Part shown: positions 1 through 12,532 of the stretch, in pieces
Numbering within the stretch: the stretch's first letter is position 1
Layout of the letters: every line of letters starts with the position of its first letter
From: Miscanthus floridulus
Lineage: Eukaryota; Streptophyta; Magnoliopsida; Poales; Poaceae
NCBI RefSeq assembly: GCF_019320115.1
Contig: NC_089591.1
Span: 56,544,078 to 56,608,077 of the forward strand
Direction: 5' to 3'
Length of the DNA: 64,000 bases
Translations under genes and position numbers: made by a program
Notes under the pieces: generated by a model
Database searches by the model: none
What the model was told of the DNA's origin: nothing
What the model saw: only the letters and a program-made list of their open reading frames with translations

Positions 1-2279
1 CAATAGGTCTTGATTTTAATAAAGCGAGTGAAATGATGTATTTGACAGCTTGTTTCCCAGCATAGTATTACAAACATGCCGAGCTCATGCAAAGTCATAT
101 TTTAGTCATCAGGTTGTCCTGTTCTTCATTTGCAGTAGTTGTTGTTATCAGCTTATCTATGCAGGTAACATGGGTCATTAAGAAAATGTTGAGACATCTC
201 TTGGTTTGAGCATGCACCCATAAAACAGTCATATTTAAATGAATCTTTGTGAATGTGTATTCATATGTGGCCATGATAATATGAAACACATGGATTCAGA
301 AAACAATAATGCTAATTGAAGATAAAACAAAAGATAATAGCATTAAGATGTTGCAGCAAAGTACCACAGAATGTCAAAATGCTCACTGAAGACCTTTAAG
401 GGTTTAACGGGTATGAGTTAGAAAACAAAAGAAATCATAATGTCAAGAATTGTGTGTGACCACCTTATTTATGGTATATATCGTGAAGCCATGCTAGTTG
501 TCACTATATCTCAAGTACCATAGGCAACAATTGCTTCAGATAAGTCTAACTTTAGACGATAACTCCTAAATTCAGAGCTGCAACCATCTATCAGCTCCAA
601 CAATTGGAGCTCCACTTGTTTCACCATAGTTATCATCCGTGACTGCATAAAGCAGTATGGGATCTTTCAAAATAAAGCAGCATGGGAAATTCATCTTGCT
701 CTCTGTTTGTGCAGATAAGAGTCTTCCATGGCAAGTACATAGCATATGGACACAACCATGAATCTGCAGCATGACCATAACTTTTTCAAGCTCGAAGTAA
801 ATTGTGAAATGGAGACTTCAGAATCACCAAATAGCTGCACGACCTTATATATTATGGATTGTATGACTGCATATGAATAGTCGGTCTACTTCAGATCAAT
901 ATATTAATCTTATGGTGTGGTAGTTCTCGTCAGCAAATACAGTTCTCGGCTTTTCACAATCATAAGAATGCATGACTAAAAGGAGAAATGTCAACATTTC
1001 ACATGTGGATGTCATAGGGGTGGGAGTGTACAAAAGGAAAACATGGGCCCTTGCATCCAACTCTGTTGGATTAAGAGAGAATTGCACTACCACAACCATG
1101 CTCATGTAAAAGCTCAAAGAAGGTAGGCGTCTATTGTCTGCAACTACAACATATCTAGCATGAACGGTTAGGCTGAGACTCCGTCGTTGTATCTCGTGTG
1201 AATGGTAACACCAATATATCAAAGGGTAAAGTCCAATTTACACCCTCCAACTTTCACCAAAGTTCGGATTTCAAGCTCAAACTTCAAAACCGGATAACTT
1301 TGGCCCTCCAACTCTTGAAAACCGTTCAACTTTCAACCTTCTGGGCTTGTGTGTTCATGGATCATGTCTTCCATCATTTAATCTGCCCTATTTTCTTGTT
1401 GAATTTGAAGATAGTTGAGTGAAAGATGACTAAGAGAAATCTTATCTTAAAAGATTAAAATCTTATTAAACAGTGCCATGGGAAAACAGCCTAAAAAATC
1501 CACTCCGCAGTCTTGAGAAATTCACAAAGGTCATCCTATATCTTCAAAACCAGTCAATCACGTCCTAATCGTTTTAGTAGTATATAAACATTCCAAACAT
1601 TGATTTTACGTTGAATGTACAATAATCAATAAGTCAAGATCCGTGCTTTTCAATATACGGGCCTATTGAATACATGACTTAATTGCCAGCTAGCTAAAAA
1701 ATAATTAGAAATAATACTAGTGCATCCAAATAGCAAGGCTAATATACGGACTATTTCTTTAGCAAAACATTTGATTAATTGTTAGTCAATTAGCTAGCCA
1801 ACTTAAGCTAATTTTTTATCCAACTAGCAGCCAGCCTAACTCATCTAAACATGCCCATGGTGTGGTTCTATAAATAGGTGCACACAATTTATAGATACAA
1901 GATAGACATCACATGAATCTTTATGTTCAAGTTATTGTCATAATCATATTTTTGTATATTTTCTACACTATATTTAATTCATACAAACTTGATATTGGCT
2001 TTTAGAATTAATATAAGGTGTAGTTTGTTAAAAAACAACATTTCAAAAAACATGATAGATAAGTAAAAAATTAATACACTAGAGATTTTTTATCTAAAAA
2101 TGAATAAAAAGACCATGAGTGCGGGTAGGACTGTAGGAAAATATACTAAATAAAAAGTAATTGATAAATAATATATGATAAATTAGACGATTGCTTTCAT
2201 ATTTGTGTAAATTTTTAGAAAGTGTGTACCAGAACGGTTTCAAAGGCCATAGGCTTTGAAACAATGTTTAGAAACGATA
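1..2279. other. intergenic DNA, no gene recognised
   Basis: AT-rich sequence with only short ORFs, none resembling a protein I know. Around 1220-1340 there is repeat-like text about the 'ACACCCTCCAACTTT' type that recurs in grass genomes. 1660-1858 looks like a degenerate MITE ending in GCCTAACTCATCTAAACATG. The first kilobase could hold the 3' end of a gene lying outside the window, but no splice-compatible coding exon could be supported. Confidence 0.4.
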
Positions 2280-2281
2280 TA

Positions 2282-2422
2282 CTTTCTCCGTTCCAAATTA
2301 TAAGTCGCTTTGACTTTTTTGGTTCATACATTTTGCTATATACTAGGCCTATTATTTATTCAGATCCATAGCAAAATGAATATAAAAAAATTAAAATGAC
2401 TTATAATTTGGAATTGAGTGAA
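2282..2422. mobile_element. Stowaway-like MITE
   Basis: A 141-bp element with terminal inverted repeats sharing the core TTCCAAATTATAAGTC at both ends, in opposite orientation. TA lies immediately outside each end (2280-2281 and 2423-2424), the target-site duplication of Tc1/mariner-type MITEs. There is no coding capacity. The outermost bases of the two ends differ, so the copy is old. Confidence 0.8.
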
Positions 2423-2607
2423 TATATTTTATACTCATGGTTCATATCACACACAAAATCAAACCATAGAACCTATATTTGGGTCGAACGTCTTATACGT
2501 TAACAATAACCATTTCTGCCATATTTTTATATAGTATAAATCTCTTCGATCTTCTTCGCCGGTAGTTACATAGGAGTACATGACTTTGTCCAACAGAGTA
2601 ACTTTAA

Positions 2608-2926
2608 GGCCCCGTTTGGCAGAGCTTCTCCACCGGCTTCAGGAGCCGTTTGGAGCCGTTTTCTACCAAACGGGGTAAAGTAAAATAGCTTTACTTGTGA
2701 AGTCCCTAAAAACATGCTCTCACAGTGATTTTGGGTGGGATGAAGCCAAAAAAAGTGGCTTCTCCCGGCTCCTCCTCCAGGCCCCTAAAAACATGCTCTC
2801 ACAGGGAAGCCATTTTGCAAAACGGTTTACTAAAACCGCTTCAGCTCCACCGGTGGAACTGTTCGTGGAGCTGAAGCAAAAAAAAAATGGCTTCACTAGT
2901 GAAGTGAAGCCCTGCCAAATGGGGCC
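2608..2926. mobile_element. Tourist/PIF-like MITE, 319 bp
   Basis: The left end GGCCCCGTTTGGCAGAGCTT and right end (reverse complement) GGCCCCATTTGGCAGGGCTT are near-perfect inverted repeats. TAA flanks both sides (2605-2607, 2927-2929), which fits the 3-bp duplication of PIF/Harbinger MITEs. The interior repeats motifs such as CCTAAAAACATGCTCTCACA twice and includes a poly-A tract. Confidence 0.8.
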
Positions 2927-3119
2927 TAAATTTCATATATTCTTTGGAACCACATGCTCTGCATGTCTATTCTTTGCAAGTGAGAGATGCGATAATTCTA
3001 CTTGTTTGTTCCATTTTAATTTTTTATTATGGTAAAAAGAAGAGAGAAACTAGACAGCAAACGGATTAGGACTGTCGGGCAACAAGCCAACAAGTGTAAA
3101 AAGCAATTGAGCCAATTAA

Positions 3120-3371
3120 GGTCATGTTTAGATGCAAAGTATATTATGGTTTTACAAAATATTTTGGTTTTTAAAATCTACTTTATGTTTGGATGCAACA
3201 AATCTTGTAGTCTTTAAAACCGTGGTTTTGTTAAAACTATAGTCTTTTTGGAGTTTTAGAAACTCCAATTATGACCTTTTTTTCTAAACCACAATTTTGT
3301 GTTTGTTTAACTTATAAAACCATAATTTTATGATACTACCGTTTTTAAAAACCGCATTATCCAAATATGCC
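3120..3371. mobile_element. MITE, probably PIF/Tourist-like
   Basis: A 252-bp AT-rich element beginning GGTCATGTTTAGATGCAA and ending in the imperfect inverted counterpart GCATTATCCAAATATGCC. TTAA abuts both ends. It sits just upstream of the GC-rich leader of the CRCK kinase gene and so belongs to its promoter region. Classification rests on the ends only. Confidence 0.6.
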
Positions 3372-3420
3372 TTAATTGTGCATTTACGCTGCAAATCGTG
3401 TTTCCCCTCTTAATTAACCC

Positions 3421-5050
3421 TGAGGCTCCGCGGCTCCGCCTCCGCTACTGACTCAGTTGACTGAACTCAGAGAAAAAGTCTCGCGTATTGACCCAATCCA
3501 ACGTCAGTCCTACAAACTTCTCGTATCTGGAGGCAGCCTTCCTCGTCCCTTCCGAAGCGACGCAACCCAAAGGGCCCCGTCCGGCAGCGACACACCAACC
3601 CGCCGCCCCGCCACGGGCGCGCGCGCGAACCCTGGGACCCACCTGGCAGGAAGCCGCCCCCATACAATATCCAGCGCGTCGGCGTCGTTTACCAGTCTTC
3701 TCCTCCCGGTCGTCGGTCTTGGGCGACCGCCTCGCTACTTCCTCCTACCGGTGCGCAGGCACACACGGTTTCCACGCCAGCAGGGGGTGCCCACCCGCAA
3801 AGTCCGATCAAATCAAAAGGGAATTCCTGAAGAGGAGAGAGGAACACCCTTCCTCGCCATTTCCGTCCAAGTGTTTCCTCGAGGAGTCGTGCGTGCCTGC
3901 CGGGTTGGGTAGGCGTTGGGGCGGCGGGACGGGACGGGGGAGCATCGGTAGCCGCGGCGGAGCCCGGTGCTCGAGTCTCTTCTCTTCTCTCCGGTGAGTA
4001 CTCGCCTAACATTCTTGAACTCCTGGAGTTCCAGGACGGGGCCTCCAGATGCGTGTTCCGGCGATTGGTAGCGGTTAGGATATTTGGTGCGTGATCGGAT
4101 TGCTGTCTGGCCTGTTTTTTTGGGTGATTGCAGAGTAGCATAGGTAAGCGTTATGGCATCGCTGACCGCAAAGATTCATTGCTCATCTGTTTTTAGTAAT
4201 TTTCTGTGGGATAGGATTGGCACGGTTTCGATGGTGGGCTTGACCTTAACTAAAGGCTGAAGCAGTTAAGCTACAGTGTTCCAACTGACCTGAAATGACT
4301 GAAGCTAAAGTTTTGCTTATTGGCAACAGACACCGTGCCAGCTGGCACTATATGCCATTTGAGGCACCTTGGATCCTCATGTGCTTCCTTTTCTTGTACC
4401 TTGTTCTGGTGCTGTCGTGCATGATGCCATGATCAACTACCTGCTCGTCTCTTCTTTTCCAGTTTGATCTTTCGCTTTCCGTCCTGTTTGGCTGCCTATG
4501 TTTAAGCACTTGGTTCGGGTAGAGTTCAAAGTAACTGTTTGAATTAGACTGATTAGTACAGAGTACAGACGTACAAAATCTACAGAAACTAGACTACTAG
4601 TTTTTTTGCCCCCTTTTTTAGTCAACTATGAATCTGTACAGCACCTCTAGTTGTATTATGATAAATGCATCATCATCTACTGCCTGGCAACGTACTAAGG
4701 GTAATGGAATTCCTAGGGCAAAATTGTATGTGTGTTCACAATCGAACTCTTCATGTTTTACCTTTTGGAAAGGACTGTATTGTGAATTATTTGATGATAG
4801 AAGTATGTCAAGTGTCAGTTCATTTTGTACTACCAGTATCTAATTTTGTTTCTCATTCAAAGTTGCTAAACTGAATGCTTTATTGTTTTTTTTCTGTTTT
4901 GATTGAACCTATGAGAAGGGGGGCAGACTTTTCCGTGCCAATCATATACAAGACAGTTTCCTATCCATAATGTGCTCATATAAAGAAATCAAGTACAAAT
5001 GAAGAAGCACATCTCTGCCCATTATTTGATGACTGGAGACAGGTAGCACT
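3421..5050 (+). promoter_or_regulatory. promoter and 5' leader with intron of the CRCK kinase gene
   Basis: GC content rises sharply from about 3421 to 3993. A consensus donor follows at 3994 (GTGAGT), then an AT/T-rich intron-like stretch. The start ATG at 5051 follows an acceptor ending at 5042. A possible 10-base leader exon lies at 4134-4143, between TTGCAG and GTAAGC. This reads as a 5' UTR exon plus leader intron. ORFs in the GC-rich stretch show no recognisable domain and are treated as non-coding. The transcription start cannot be placed by eye. Confidence 0.5.
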
Positions 5051-7852
5051 ATGGTAGCTGCTACAACTGCAGGAATGTTTCTTGTGTGTTTTGAGTCCCT
5101 CTGCCCCTGTTTTCGCTCAAAAAGGAAGGATGGAAGCGAAGACCATGTTCTTGCAGAACATTCCAATTCCTGTAAGTCAGAAAACAAAATTTCACTCATC
5201 ATGATGAAACCTGTCAACGCAGCAAAGCAATGGCTAACCTGTTTGTCAGGACAAAGTTCATACTAGCAAACAAGAGATATGTTTGTTATCTCTGGTTGTA
5301 TAAAAAACTCACTATCGATTGTGACATTGCTTTTATTTGTTTTCAGTGAATTCTTCTGAAATGAGGTCGATTTCTGATAGAATTCCTGGAAGCCCGCTTC
5401 GAGTACCTGCAAGTCCATCTAGATTTTCATTGTCTTCTTCGCCACCAAGTAGAAACGAGCCTTTAAACCTCAGTCTTGAACATGTTGTTAAACTGACAAA
5501 TAACTTCGCGCCGGCCTTGATGGTTGGCGAAGGTTACTTTGGAAAGGTCTACAGAGTGACGCTGCGAGATGGACGTGTCGTAGCTATTAAAAGGGCAAAG
5601 AAGGTAACTTATTTTTGTCCAGGCAACTATTCTAGCAACTTTCCTAGCTACAATGGTCTAGCTTTAGCCCCGCATGGTGCCAGTTTCGGTGAGATATGAA
5701 TGTTCTATTTGTGTTGAGACTTATTTGGACAATTGGACCGTGACCTTATCTTGTACTCTTTCCTTTCTATATACATACAATTACTCATCTGCATTAGCAC
5801 ACATTTGTATTCATTGTATTTTGGGGAATCAAGATTGCGGTAGAGTGTCAAATCCAGGTTTAGGTATGTTGTAGACCCGTTACTTGATCCATATTTATAG
5901 ACCGATAGATGGGTGTTGGATGATGAACTATGAACTCATATTCCATTCTTTACTCCATCAGTCAATGATAATGTTATGTGCTGGTTTTTATTTTTCGATG
6001 TGCTTCTTCATAAACTTCCCTTTTCATTGGCAGTTTTCTTGTAGACCATACTTTGTAGTATGAACTATGATTCTGATATGGTTTCATTTGGCAGGAAAAT
6101 TTATCTCTTTACGTGCTGAATTCAGCAACGAAGTCGCGTTACTAAAAAATATTGAACATAAGAACTTGGTCCAATTGCTTGGTTGTATTGACAAAGCCAA
6201 TGAACGGATTCTCATAACAGAATACGTATCAAATGGCACTCTTAGGGAGCATTTGGATGGTAAGGTGTAAACCAGATTGCTAGTTTTTTGTATTCCTTCC
6301 AAAATGATTGGTCTAATATTTTGAAATCTTCTTCAGGTCAACATGGCCTAATTTTGGGATTTAATCAGCGGCTTGAAATTGCTATAGATGTTGCCCATGG
6401 ATTGACTTATCTGCATCTCTATGCAGGTACACTTCACGTACTTAGTTAAGCATCAAGCAATTTAGTCTTTATCAATCCAAATCATGCACTTGTGCTGCTC
6501 AAAACTGCAGTAAGGAAGTGAACCAGTATGCTTAGGGCACTTTTTTGAAGATGAAAAGAATTCCTTTTGCAACTAAGGCTTGTTAGGATGGGGTGATAGA
6601 GGTCCAGTTCCTTATGATTCAGTCCAAAATGGAACTAAATCTGAAATCTGTAGAGCAAACCACCCAATCCAAGTAGGCCATAAGAACTTGCGACCAGATC
6701 TCTATTTAATCAAACATTTTTTTTGTCATGATGCAGTTCCACATGTGAAATAAGCCCGTGATATGTAACAGTGTAACTCTCTTCAGTGAAAAATATGTTT
6801 CTGTAACACATTTATGTTCTTCAGCTTTTTAGTGATGAAGTGGTAATGTATGCACCCAGATAACAAGAAAATTTTATTTTGTCATTCCTACAAAAAAAAC
6901 ACGCATGCATATTTTTCTCAATTCATAGTCTGATGTTATTCCTCTTGCCTTTAGAGAAGCCCATAATACACAGGGATGTGAAGTCATCAAATATTCTGCT
7001 GACAGAAGGCTTCATGGCCAAAGTGTCTGACTTTGGATTTGCAAGAACTGGTCCTACTGAGCCAGGCCAGTCACAGATTCAGACTGATGTGAGAGGAACA
7101 GCAGGCTATGTAGATCCAGAGTATCTGAGGACAAACTATCTTACGATCAAGAGCGATGTGTTCTCTTATGGTATTTTGCTCCTAGAAATCCTTTCAGGCC
7201 GTCGTCCTATTGAGGCAAGGAGGGGTCCAACAGAAAGGATTACAGTGAGATGGGTATGTATTCTCTACCCTACTTTTGCCTACCAATTCGAGGATTGATG
7301 TTTTTTTTCCGATGTCTTTTTGTCAGACTGCCATTAGCATTGTTATAAATTGGGTACGTAGTATAATGTCCCTTTAGTTCCTCTATAGTGATTTTTCCAA
7401 GGGAAGTAGACCAGTGTGCCAGTTAGAAGCCGGAGACAGATTGCAAACAAATTACTACTAATTAAGTGAAGTATGTTGTAGAGTTAAATAGATAAAAGAT
7501 GAGCTCTTATTTGATGCTTCTTTGGGTTAAATTTTTACCCACCTCCTTCCCATGCTTGTACTTTTTCATTCCTGTTGTTGTATACGTCCTAGACTTAAGA
7601 TGTCTGAGGTTCAGTCTATCGTTGATACAGGCCTTCAATAAGTACCAGAGAGGCAATGTTAGGGACATACTGGACCCAATGTTAACTGAAGCAGTGAACG
7701 AGGATATACTGAACAAAATCTTTGATGTGGCGTTCCAGTGTGTCGCTCCTACCCGCGAAGACAGACCATCCATGAAAGAAGTTGTGGAGAGGCTGTGGAA
7801 GATAAGAAGGGATTATACAAAAATACAAAGGATAATAGAATTGACTCTCTGA
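5051..7852 (+). CDS. CRCK: calmodulin-binding receptor-like cytoplasmic kinase, frame broken
   Basis: Coding exons, each with GT..AG borders: 5051-5171, 5347-5603, 6095-6259, 6337-6426, 6955-7253, 7631-7852. The product is a cytoplasmic Ser/Thr kinase of the plant RLCK class (CRCK2/3 group), related to RLKs but with no ectodomain or signal peptide. Visible are a Ser/Pro-rich N-terminus, glycine loop GEGYFGKV, lysine in VAIKRAKK, HRD in IIHRDVKSSN, DFG in VSDFGFA, the GTAGYVDPEY activation segment and KSDVFSYGILLLEILSGRRP. The family's calmodulin-binding role is known, not seen here. The exon 2 end and exon 3 acceptor give phase 0, but exon 3 reads as kinase only in the +1-shifted frame. One T appears lost near 6099-6101. 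As written, translation stops at 6143-6145 after about 142 aa. All later exons are clean and conserved, so this is either a recent lesion or a base-call error. Family call about 0.9; 'CRCK' is a family label. Confidence 0.88.
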
Positions 7853-8967
7853 ATCCTTAAACCATCTGATCCTGGTCGCTGTTTTTGCTTGGGAGAACAT
7901 GGGTCAGTTCCTTGTGAAGACCAAAGATGGCCACATAAAAATAATGCAAATTAGTGATTGTGAACAACTGGAATTTTGTAGAGGGTTGCAAAAATGTTGT
8001 TGTATGTTGTATATGGCTCTATGTTTAAGAGATGTGCGGAAACAATGTCCTGCAATTGATGGTTTCCCTGTGTAGCCATTACTGTTAATCAGCATAAGCT
8101 GTTCAGTAATCCGTATCCTCGAGAAGTATGGTGTACCTTCTGTGTATGGCTCTTGTACTTTAGGAAACAGCTGCATTGTTGGGTGAGGCTTTTAAGTAGA
8201 TACTCACTTGTGACTACTAATTTCTTCTGGATATAACTAGTGATAAAGGAAACTAAAATTTGTTATTCCTCACTTGTGTCATCTTGCAAGACTGTAAATG
8301 CTTCTTCGGACTGCCCATCAACTGTATAATTGGAAAATCGACCTAAGAAACCATCCAACATATTCAACAAACATGATAAATATGCTAAATTTAGATGCAG
8401 CCAAGACCCAAATTCGAAACTAATGTTAAAACCATCACAAGGTCTCAATTAGTTTCTGGTGCAAACATTCCTTCAATTACGACAGTGATTTGTAGAACAA
8501 TACAAGAATATTAGTTCACAGGACAAAACCTCTCAGCCAGCTAGACAGTAGTGAAATCATCAATCCATTTGCAAAGCTGCTTCTCTCAGTCAGCTGCGAT
8601 TCACTCGAAGAGGGCAACCTCGTCAAAATTATCAGCACCACCTGCCTATGGCGTGACACTGCACTTCCTGTTCAATATCAATGCATATAAATTGCTGTTG
8701 CCCTTCAAAGCCGTGTGATCAAACAATATCTGCACTTCCTATTTTTGACTTGTGCAATGGTTGATTAGAATGCCAAGTGTACATAAAAGCTGACAAAGAA
8801 AATGACGATACTCAGCACTATTGTTTTGATTTCTTCCATAAAATTCACTCAAGGATCCAAATAGGCCGGACACAGGTATGCTTACTGGTCCTGTTAGAAG
8901 TTCAAATCAAAACTACAGTAAAATGAAGCTTTTGCTCTATTCCCAACTTCCTGTGTTTTATCCTACA
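7853..8967. other. convergent 3' UTRs of CRCK and ALG10
   Basis: About 1.1 kb separates the two stop codons, so the genes are tail-to-tail. The sequence is AT-rich without repeats that I recognise, and small ORFs on both strands look incidental. It should hold the 3' UTR of the kinase (+) and of ALG10 (-). No confident poly(A) site could be chosen by eye. Confidence 0.5.
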
Positions 8968-11900
8968 CTACCACATAAACCTTTGTGTTCCAGGCTCATG
9001 TTCCCAATGGAATGGTCGGAACAGAAACATCACCAGAGTAGACAAGTCAACGGCTGCATAAAGTGACCCCATAGCAAGCAATTTGCCATTGCCAATTGCT
9101 GGAGAGTGAAGAACCAGTATCACAAATGGAATTGTGTAGTATCTGAATTCAACCAGCGGGGCAGGTACAAGAACCAGTGCAACTGACAGCACAAATGATA
9201 ACACCCAAATCCTTGTCTGTGATTTCGCTGCAAGATGAGAAAAACAGAAGATATAGTTCATTAATCTTATGAAAGTAGTTAGCTTTCCTATGTTCAAGTA
9301 AAAGAGACTTACCTAAGATGTTGATGATTGAGAGCCATGAGTACACATAAAGTGGAATCAACATGTATTTCATCATCCAGTTTACTTGAATAACCTTCCT
9401 CCAAATATAGAAGGTATAGTGTCTATTGTCAGCAAGAAGATACGGATGAGCAATGCTGCATCAAAAGATGATTGGTTCATTAAAAGTTGGGAATAAATAA
9501 AGAAGATGAATATCATTGTCTAAATAAAAGAAAAAAAGTGAGAGTCAAGATTCCTGTGGCATATATTGCACTGTAACTCTAGCTCTGCGCTTAAAATAAA
9601 GCATTACGGTGGTGAAACTGCTTTGCTACTTTTCTTCTAGCTTCATTGTGGTTTTAACAAAATATTGAGTCATCATTGGTAAGCGTCTAAGGTTTAGTGG
9701 GAAGTCATTGTGGCAGTTCTCATGCTTGGACAAAAAAACGACATGAAGGAAGCGCCTAGGTAATAAACCTGAAAAAATGTACAGCGACGAAGCTTAAACC
9801 AAGACCCATTAATACTGCCAGAGAACTACAGGTTTTATTCTTTCCAGACAAGTGGAATAGGTCCAATACTCGGTTGGGAGTGAAATGCCATGGTTGGAGG
9901 GCAGCAGCTGACACAAGACCAAAGTACAGAAACTGTGCAAAGTGTGGCGAAACAACATGAGCTTCCTTAGCACCTGCATAACTCAAAGAAAGGAAGTGCT
10001 TTTAGCAAATTTTAACATATTACTAAGCATACAGCTAAAGTCTTTTAAATCACTTGAAAGGAGGAGCAATTAGAGATAAAATTTACCTAGTACTATACCA
10101 CCATTCCATATTATGAATGCTACAAATGCCGCCATGACAACTACAAATGGTGCAAAGGCAATCAAAATTTCACACTTAAAGTTCCTTAACTTCAAGCTGA
10201 TGTCCCACACTTCCTCTGTAAGACCTGAACATAATTATCAAAAGTGTTAGATATGGCATCAGATGGGTTGCATGCAACATAATTATCGCCAAACCAGTTT
10301 GTAAGTATAAGTTCTTAATTAAAGGAGCAGGAGCACTCACTGTTGTAAGGGTTAGCAGATTCAGAAACAATGACCTTCTTACTTATGGGACTATTGATTC
10401 GCCGTCTTCTCAAAGCTTGAGCGCTAATTTTGTTATCCCAGACAGAAGCTTTTTTTGACTGATGTGTTGGTTCACTGTTCTCATGGGAAACATTGTCCTT
10501 GGGATACAAGTCTTTTACGTATGTGATAGCACCATTGGCAGCAAAAAATATAATCCATATTACATTTGTCTGACGAAAAAGTATTGAAAAAACACCAAAC
10601 TGCAGAACAAAAGAAATTTATTTAAGTTAATGATCATCAACAAATTTATGACAAACATCAAGACCCTGACTGCATGTTCCTAAAATGCAGGCATAATCTA
10701 TCAATTAACAATCTAGGAGTACATGCTGCTTTCAGTATGGCAAGATACAGGAGAGGGGGTGGTACAGATCACAATGCACCTATCGCCTACAGTAAATAAT
10801 TATAATTAAAATGGTTATGCTATAAGGCGATGATATGGGTCCTAATAAGTTTATGTTGTGAATGCAACGATAGTGTATATATGTAACATAAAGTGTGAAC
10901 TTTCTATAAAGCATTAGTTCAAGCACTCACCGTTGCGCTGATCCAGAACTGTTTCTTCAAGCAGAATAGGTACATTGCAAGAACTGCAGCTAATGATGCA
11001 ACATCAGTGTAATAAAGAAAGGTGAAGAACCAGTGAACAGGATACAATGCTACAAGAATAGCGTAGGTAGTTGCCTTCCTTTCTCCAATTCCTGGCCGGA
11101 TGCACAAAAGCAGGTCATGAAAAAGAACAGCGCAGACCATTGCCAAGATAACATTAGTTGATCTGAGAGCTGCTGTGGAGCAAAGAACATCAAATGTTTT
11201 TGCTACCCGAAACATCCAGGCAACAGGAAAGAAAGAAGCAATATATGCTAGTGAAACATAATACCTGCAAAATCGCAACAACGATCCATCATGGGGTAAA
11301 TTTGAGCTTGAAGCAATGAGGAATTGTCAAAAACTCACAGGCCAGGAGGGGTGGTGATCATGGGATCCCATGTCCAGAAATCTCCACGGCAATACTGCTG
11401 TGCCTGTGGAACATGGAAGATCTCGTCCTAAACACAAGGCATGGGTTAGCGTTCACCGAATTTCTCATGGTTTACTCAAAAGTATCTACAATGTTGAAAC
11501 TAGTGTATAACCAGATGAGGCAAATTTAACAATCCCCCAAGCAATTCCTAACAAATATATAGATATCATGACTCCCCGGCTGTGAATTCCATTTTTTAGA
11601 AAGCCATGGCTTATGTGATGCATGGATTATTTACTTGTGTTTCTGAATGGAAACAATACCCTGAACATTTCAGTAAATGCTCAGTGTTATATTTACATTC
11701 ATAAAAGTACAAAATATATATCGAGCAGAAAAGTGTCTTTGCATTTATTTATGAAAAGAATTTGGCTAGATCACTTGGGCGAAGCTATTTCCTATAAGCA
11801 TACAGTGCACATCCAGTCATTCATCTAGTTCAGCTCAATTTTTTTTGTTTCGATCCTCAGTAGGCCATTGCAGCCTGATGAAACAGCGTTCACTAGAAGC

Positions 11901-12067
11901 ACACTCAACAACCGAAGCGAAGCATCCATTAGAATGGAAGAGAAGGAACTCACCATGTAGGGCTCTGGCACTACGGAGTTCACCAAAGCTGCAATCGGGA
12001 ACGCCCAGGCGGCCACCGCCGCCGCGACGACCAGCCTTCCCATCCCCAGGCTGGAACGGCCCTCCAA
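8968..12067 (-). CDS. ALG10: ALG10 dolichyl-P-Glc:Glc2Man9GlcNAc2-PP-dolichol alpha-1,2-glucosyltransferase
   Basis: Eight exons on the minus strand join without a stop: 12067-11954, 11427-11339, 11264-10931, 10599-10341, 10224-10087, 9973-9769, 9455-9313, 9227-8968. All borders are GT..AG and phases agree. The total is 1542 nt, 513 aa, close to plant ALG10 length (about 500). ALG10 adds the terminal alpha-1,2-linked glucose to the lipid-linked oligosaccharide in the ER lumen, the signal for efficient N-glycosylation by OST. Recognisable family blocks are [13 protein letters not shown] after the first hydrophobic segment, [30 protein letters not shown], and [19 protein letters not shown]. Many hydrophobic segments fit a polytopic ER membrane protein. 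A basic, Ser-rich loop (ALRRRR) is encoded in exon 4. The start at 12067 is the only Met ahead of the first transmembrane segment. The gene looks intact and functional. Confidence 0.95.
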
Positions 12068-12532
12068 TTCGTCAGCGCCTCTTCAGATCCAGCCCTGCGT
12101 CCGTAACTGCGTTCCCTCGGTCCTCAAGGGTCAAGACTCACGGGAGGCAGCGGCTTAGGGGACCGCGGCGTCGTGAATGGCTCAGAAGTAGTTTCCCGCG
12201 CGACACGACCCAGCCGGGCGGGGCGGCTTCTACGTCGTGGACTCGCGGTGGTGCCGTGGTCCCGCCGCCGGAGTGCACAGCGATCCTCTTGCTCTCGGGC
12301 TCTCGCCTCTAGCTCTGTGCTTCGGGTTTTCGGCTCTGCCTATCAGCTCGGACTAGATTGATTTGGGGCCGCAAGACCGCAACCAATAGGCCTAGTCCAC
12401 TCAAATGGGCCGTTGAGGCCCCGAAACCACAGTTGGATAGAAGGCGGTGGCGGCGCTGGAGGTCAGAGCAGCGGCCGAATCTCTCCCTGGCGGCGCGGGC
12501 AGGCAGCGCTAGAGCCTGCAGCCCGAAAGGAC
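12068..12532 (-). promoter_or_regulatory. GC-rich 5' flank of ALG10
   Basis: A CpG-rich stretch directly upstream of the ALG10 start codon, expected to hold its 5' UTR and core promoter. No TATA box stands out. The GC-rich stretch ends abruptly at the LTR that begins at 12533, so the distal promoter has been displaced by a transposon. Overlapping ORFs here look like by-products of high GC. Confidence 0.4.

Noticed and set aside
572..778. Minus-strand ORF of 68 aa with protein-like end (DDNYGETSGAPIVGADRWLQL-type)
   Set aside because: No family recognised, no supporting exons nearby, and flanking frames are full of stops.
3457..4141. Several long overlapping ORFs on both strands upstream of CRCK
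   Set aside because: They lie in GC-rich 5' leader sequence, overlap in many frames and show no domain; typical shadow ORFs.
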